The position numbers and the translations under genes were made by a program. From Holophagales bacterium UBA2201 (GTDB lineage Bacteria; Acidobacteriota; Thermoanaerobaculia; UBA2201), in contig DCUZ01000070.1 of the NCBI GenBank assembly GCA_002327305.1, positions 60,402 through 76,682 of the forward strand: a stretch of 16,281 nucleotides of DNA, given 5' to 3'. The notes below the pieces were generated by a model, which saw only the letters and a list, made by a program, of their open reading frames with translations, was not told where the DNA came from and searched no databases. Below, piece by piece: positions 13,445-16,281 of the stretch (positions within the stretch are counted from its first letter, which is position 1; every line of letters begins with the position of its first letter).

Positions 13445-14656
13445 CTACCCCCGCTTCCACTGCCGGTCGAGCAGCGCCTTCACTTCCCCCCCCAGCTCCC
13501 CGGGGCCGTAGATCCGGAACTGGTTGATCCGCTTGAGGTGGGCGATGAACGAGGAGACCCGTTCCACCTCGGCGGCCCCCCCCGCGTCGTCGGCCACCAG
13601 GATGCCCGACTGGGCGAACCGGTGGGGGTCCTTGGAGGCCAGGGAGACGAAGAAGGGCCAGTCGGGATGCTCCGCCCGGATGGCCTCCACCAGCCCGGCG
13701 AACCTGCTCTCCTGCTCCCGGCCCAGCGCCTCCTCCGTCTCGTAGAGGAGCGGGTAGTGGCGGCGGAAGAGGACCGCCTGGGCGTCCGCGTGGTCCCCGT
13801 GGGTCTTGAGGAGGGTGTAGACCCACACGTCGTCCTGCTCCAAAAACCCCTCGACGCGGCGGTCCCACCGCAGACCGAGCGATTCGAAAAAGCGCCGCAG
13901 GTGGAGTTCCAGGACCTTGGAGGTGACGTTGAAATAGACCTGCGCGAACATGTAATAGCGCGCCAGGACGAAGGCCTCCAGCGCGTGGATGCCGCTTTCG
14001 TGCACCCCCAGGCGGGGTCCGCGGTCCGTCCGGATGAGGACCGCCGTGTAGAGGAGCCGCTCCAGGTCGAAGGAGCCGTAGCGGACCCCGCAGAAGAGGG
14101 AGTCGCGCAGGAGATAGTCCATCTTGTCGATGTCCAGTTCCGAGGAAAGGACGGTGGAGAGGAACTCCAACCCCGGCCCCGGGGAGCCCGCCATCAGGTC
14201 GGTGACCTCCTCCGGGCCGATCCCCCAGCGCTTCCCCCCCTCCGCGATGATGCCGGACAGTTCGGTGTTGAGGACGATGGACCGCGCCATGGCCTCGTGC
14301 CCCGTCCCGGGCTCGAAGAGGTCCTCCAGGGCGTGGGAGAAGGGGGGGTGGCCGAGATCGTGGAGGAGGGCCGCCAGCCGCATCAGGCGGACGAGGCGTT
14401 CCTTCTCCTCCGTCGAGAGCCCGCTGGCCGGGGGCTGGATGAAGAGGCGCTCCAGCATCCGCTGGGCCAGGTGCATCACCCCGAGGGAGTGGGAGAACCG
14501 GGTGTGGGTGGCCCCCGGGAAGACCTGGTCCGTCAGCCCCAGCTGGCGGATGTGGCGCAGGCGCTGGAAGGCCCGGGTGTTGACGAGGGCGAACTCGATC
14601 TCGTTGAGGGTGATGTACCCGTGGATCGGGTCGCGGATGAGGACGGACTTCTCCAT
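13445..14656 (-). CDS. HD-domain phosphohydrolase, SAMHD1/YdhJ-like
   Basis: Probable metal-dependent nucleoside triphosphate phosphohydrolase. 403 residues, beginning with the family-typical IRDPIHGYITLNEIE. Metal ligands by analogy to SAMHD1: His56 in HTRFSHSLGV, His99-Asp100 in LLHDLGHPPFSH, and Asp175 in SSELDIDKMDYLLRDS. Cytoplasmic; the substrate is not determined from sequence (dNTPs are likely by family). First gene of the six-gene operon, three bases ahead of obg. There is no ribosome-binding site before the ATG: the -10 box ends eight bases upstream, so the message is probably nearly leaderless. Confidence 0.9.
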   Translation of the reverse strand: MEKSVLIRDPIHGYITLNEIEFALVNTRAFQRLRHIRQLGLTDQVFPGATHTRFSHSLGVMHLAQRMLERLFIQPPASGLSTEEKERLVRLMRLAALLHDLGHPPFSHALEDLFEPGTGHEAMARSIVLNTELSGIIAEGGKRWGIGPEEVTDLMAGSPGPGLEFLSTVLSSELDIDKMDYLLRDSLFCGVRYGSFDLERLLYTAVLIRTDRGPRLGVHESGIHALEAFVLARYYMFAQVYFNVTSKVLELHLRRFFESLGLRWDRRVEGFLEQDDVWVYTLLKTHGDHADAQAVLFRRHYPLLYETEEALGREQESRFAGLVEAIRAEHPDWPFFVSLASKDPHRFAQSGILVADDAGGAAEVERVSSFIAHLKRINQFRIYGPGELGGEVKALLDRQWKRG

Positions 14657-14664
14657 AGGGAGCG

Positions 14665-14673
14665 ATTATAGCA
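14665..14673 (-). promoter_or_regulatory. Extended -10 promoter of the HD-obg-nadD-rsfS operon
   Basis: Minus strand reads TGCTATAAT, the same nine bases as the barrel-protein promoter. The predicted start point is about 14658, two bases before the ATG at 14656. The -35 candidate TGGTTA at 17 bases spacing is weak. Confidence 0.6.
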
Positions 14674-14682
14674 AGGAGCGTG

Positions 14683-14688
14683 TAAAAT
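14683..14688 (+). promoter_or_regulatory. Candidate -10 of the glycosyltransferase gene
   Basis: TAAAAT, five of six to consensus, places the start of transcription near 14695, about five bases before the ATG at 14700. No convincing -35. The only AGGAG (14674-14678) is 21 bases from the ATG, too far to serve as its ribosome-binding site. Confidence 0.4.
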
Positions 14689-14699
14689 AACCATTCCGC

Positions 14700-16262
14700 A
14701 TGGTCTCCCTCCGCTCCCGCCCGCTGCGCTGGACCCTCTTCTTCGGCCTGTGCGCCTCCGCCCTCCTCTTCAACGCCGGGGGCCGGCCGTTGTCCGAACC
14801 GGACGAATTGCGCTACCTGGAGGTGGCGCGGGAGATGGAGGAGCGGGGCTCGTGGGTCCTGCCGCTTTACAATTACGAACTCTATCTCGAAAAGGGGCCG
14901 CTCTTCTTTTACCTGCTGGCCGGCGCCCAGCGCCTGACGGGAGATCCGTTCCGCGCCGCCCTCCTCCCCTCTCAGGTCTTTTCATTCCTCTCCCTGCTGG
15001 CCGCGTTCGCCCTGTTCGGACTCTGGGGATGGTCCGACCGCCGGACGGCCCTCTCGCTGGCCATGCTGACGGCCTCCGCCCTATTTTTCCTCCCCGCCCG
15101 GTACTGCCGGATGGATGCCGTCCTCGCCTTTTTCGTTCTCTCCGGATATTGGGCCCTCTTCCAGCGCCTTGAGCGGGGAGCGCGGTGGGCGCCGGCGGCG
15201 TTCGGCCTGGCGACAGGGCTGGCTCTTCTGACCAAGGGGCCGGTGGCCCTCCTGTGGCTGTGGCTCGTCCCGCTGGCCTGGTCGGCCTGGAACCGCGACC
15301 GTCGCGCGGCGGCATGCCTCTTCCACCCCTTCTCCCTGCTGGCCGCCCTCTTCCCCGTCCTGGCCTGGCTCCTCCCCGCCTGGGGCCGGCTGGGCGGCGG
15401 CCTCTGGGACGCGATCTTCATCCACCAGACCGGGGAGCGCCTCCTCTATGCCCGGACCCACCTCCACTCCTGCACCTATTACCTCATCGCCCTGCCGGCG
15501 GCCCTCCTCCCCGCGACCCCCTATTTCCTGCGCGGGCTGTTCCGTCGGCCTGGCGGGCGCCATGACGCTTTCCTCCTCTGGTGGGTCCTCCTCCCCCTGG
15601 GCCTCTTCTCGCTGATGAGCGGCAAGCTCATCCTGTATCTGCTCCCCCTCTTCCCGGCCGCGGCCGGACTGGCGGGAACGGCCCTGGACCGCTTTCTCGA
15701 CGGCCCGCCTCACGCCGGCCGGTGGTGCCATCGCGTTGCGGCCCTGGTCCCGCTGGGGGCCGGGGTGATCGTGTGGATGGGACGCGGCGACCCCCGCTTC
15801 ACCGATGTGCAGGGCCCCCTCCTCGCCTTCGCCGCCGCCTGCATGGCCGCAGGCCTGCTCCTGGCCGTATGGGCCTTCCGGCACCCCCGCTCCTTTGTTT
15901 GGGGGCTGTCGGCGGCCTCGGTCCTCCTCTACCTTTTCCCCTTCCAAGCGCTCCTCCGCGCGGGGCTCCCCCTCCAGACCACCCACGCCATCGCGCAAGA
16001 ATATGCCCGGCTGGCTTCGGCCCAGGAGCGGGGCTGTTCCTATCGGGACCTGCGGCCCAGTTTCGTCTATCATCTGCGCAAACCGGTGGAGATGATCACG
16101 GAACCGAGGCGCCTTATCGAGCGCCTCGAGGCCGGAGACGCCGTCCTGGTCCGCGACCGCGTTCACGCCCTCCTCCCCCGCCGCGTCCGGGAGGCCACCG
16201 AGATTGTCGCGTCGCAGAAACTGACGCGGCGGAAGTTTTTCGTCATCAGGAAAAAAATATAG
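14700..16262 (+). CDS. ArnT/PMT-like membrane glycosyltransferase
   Basis: Integral membrane GT-C glycosyltransferase using a polyprenyl-phosphate sugar donor, acting on the periplasmic side of the inner membrane. 520 residues, with about ten or more hydrophobic segments. The first periplasmic loop has EPDELRYLEVAREM (33-46) with the acidic DExRY pair expected of the GT-C active site, then YLEKGPLFFYLLA, matching the EKPPL-type motif of ArnT. ARYCRMDAVLAFF and ALLTKGPVALLWL are further family landmarks. A soluble C-terminal part of about 100 residues follows the last helices. Targets could be lipid A, other glycolipids or proteins; ArnT proper (aminoarabinose) cannot be claimed, since no arn genes are adjacent. 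Divergent from the HD gene, 43 bases apart; no ribosome-binding site. Confidence 0.88.
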   Translation: MVSLRSRPLRWTLFFGLCASALLFNAGGRPLSEPDELRYLEVAREMEERGSWVLPLYNYELYLEKGPLFFYLLAGAQRLTGDPFRAALLPSQVFSFLSLLAAFALFGLWGWSDRRTALSLAMLTASALFFLPARYCRMDAVLAFFVLSGYWALFQRLERGARWAPAAFGLATGLALLTKGPVALLWLWLVPLAWSAWNRDRRAAACLFHPFSLLAALFPVLAWLLPAWGRLGGGLWDAIFIHQTGERLLYARTHLHSCTYYLIALPAALLPATPYFLRGLFRRPGGRHDAFLLWWVLLPLGLFSLMSGKLILYLLPLFPAAAGLAGTALDRFLDGPPHAGRWCHRVAALVPLGAGVIVWMGRGDPRFTDVQGPLLAFAAACMAAGLLLAVWAFRHPRSFVWGLSAASVLLYLFPFQALLRAGLPLQTTHAIAQEYARLASAQERGCSYRDLRPSFVYHLRKPVEMITEPRRLIERLEAGDAVLVRDRVHALLPRRVREATEIVASQKLTRRKFFVIRKKI

Positions 16263-16281
16263 GGGTAGGGAGGGCCGGTTA

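Noticed and set aside
12704..14671. 655-residue plus-strand frame opposite obg and the HD gene
   Set aside because: Spans two well-defined minus-strand genes; composition is that of an antisense shadow.
4600..14699. Sigma-54 (-24/-12) promoter as target of the activator
   Set aside because: I found no TGGCAC-N5-TTGC-like pair in the promoter-bearing gaps; a TGGCAC at 6795 is inside a gene and lacks the second half.

Overview
This is a chromosomal window from a Gram-negative bacterium with high GC (roughly two thirds by eye). The Gram-negative reading rests on a beta-barrel outer-membrane protein with a terminal Phe, a Sec-exported periplasmic repeat protein and an ArnT-type lipid-linked glycosyltransferase. 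An MglA polarity GTPase with a long tail, a sigma-54 activator, and the order obg-nadD-rsfS fit Acidobacteriota, Myxococcota or a related deep-branching or uncultured phylum; I cannot fix the lineage further. Gene density is ordinary. I see no tRNA, rRNA, CRISPR array, insertion sequence or phage gene, and no gene-free stretch longer than about 200 bases.

Layout: (1) 1-2428, plus strand: the 3' part of dnaK, overlapped by dnaJ. (2) 2429-2577: convergent junction packed with 8-bp phased repeats in two opposing orientations. (3) 2578-4599, minus strand: a small membrane protein (DUF5362-like) followed by an MglA-family GTPase with a Pro-rich tail of about 290 residues. (4) 4717-7258, plus strand: a clear sigma-70 promoter, a RocA-type glutamate semialdehyde dehydrogenase, then a NIF3/DUF34 metal protein. 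The gap between these two genes, and the gap after the second, carry several 7-bp phased repeat arrays. (5) 7393-9859, minus strand: an extended -10 promoter driving an outer-membrane barrel protein, a periplasmic helical-repeat protein and a 77-residue membrane protein. (6) 9872-14673, minus strand: a compact six-gene operon (HD phosphohydrolase, obg, nadD, rsfS, sigma-54 activator, queC) with overlaps or tiny gaps throughout. (7) 14683-16262, plus strand: a divergent ArnT/PMT-like glycosyltransferase.

How the genes work together: DnaK/DnaJ is the chaperone pair. The six-gene operon groups ribosome and translation functions (Obg in 50S maturation, RsfS in subunit anti-association, QueC in tRNA wobble-base modification) with nucleotide metabolism (NadD, HD dNTPase) and an orphan sigma-54 activator. 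The barrel, repeat and small membrane proteins look like an envelope module.

The least explained signal is the intergenic DNA. Several different short words are repeated in strict 7-bp or 8-bp phase, always directly downstream of stop codons and absent from the promoter-bearing gaps. An 11-bp sequence spanning the stop codon is shared by the two genes that precede heptamer arrays.
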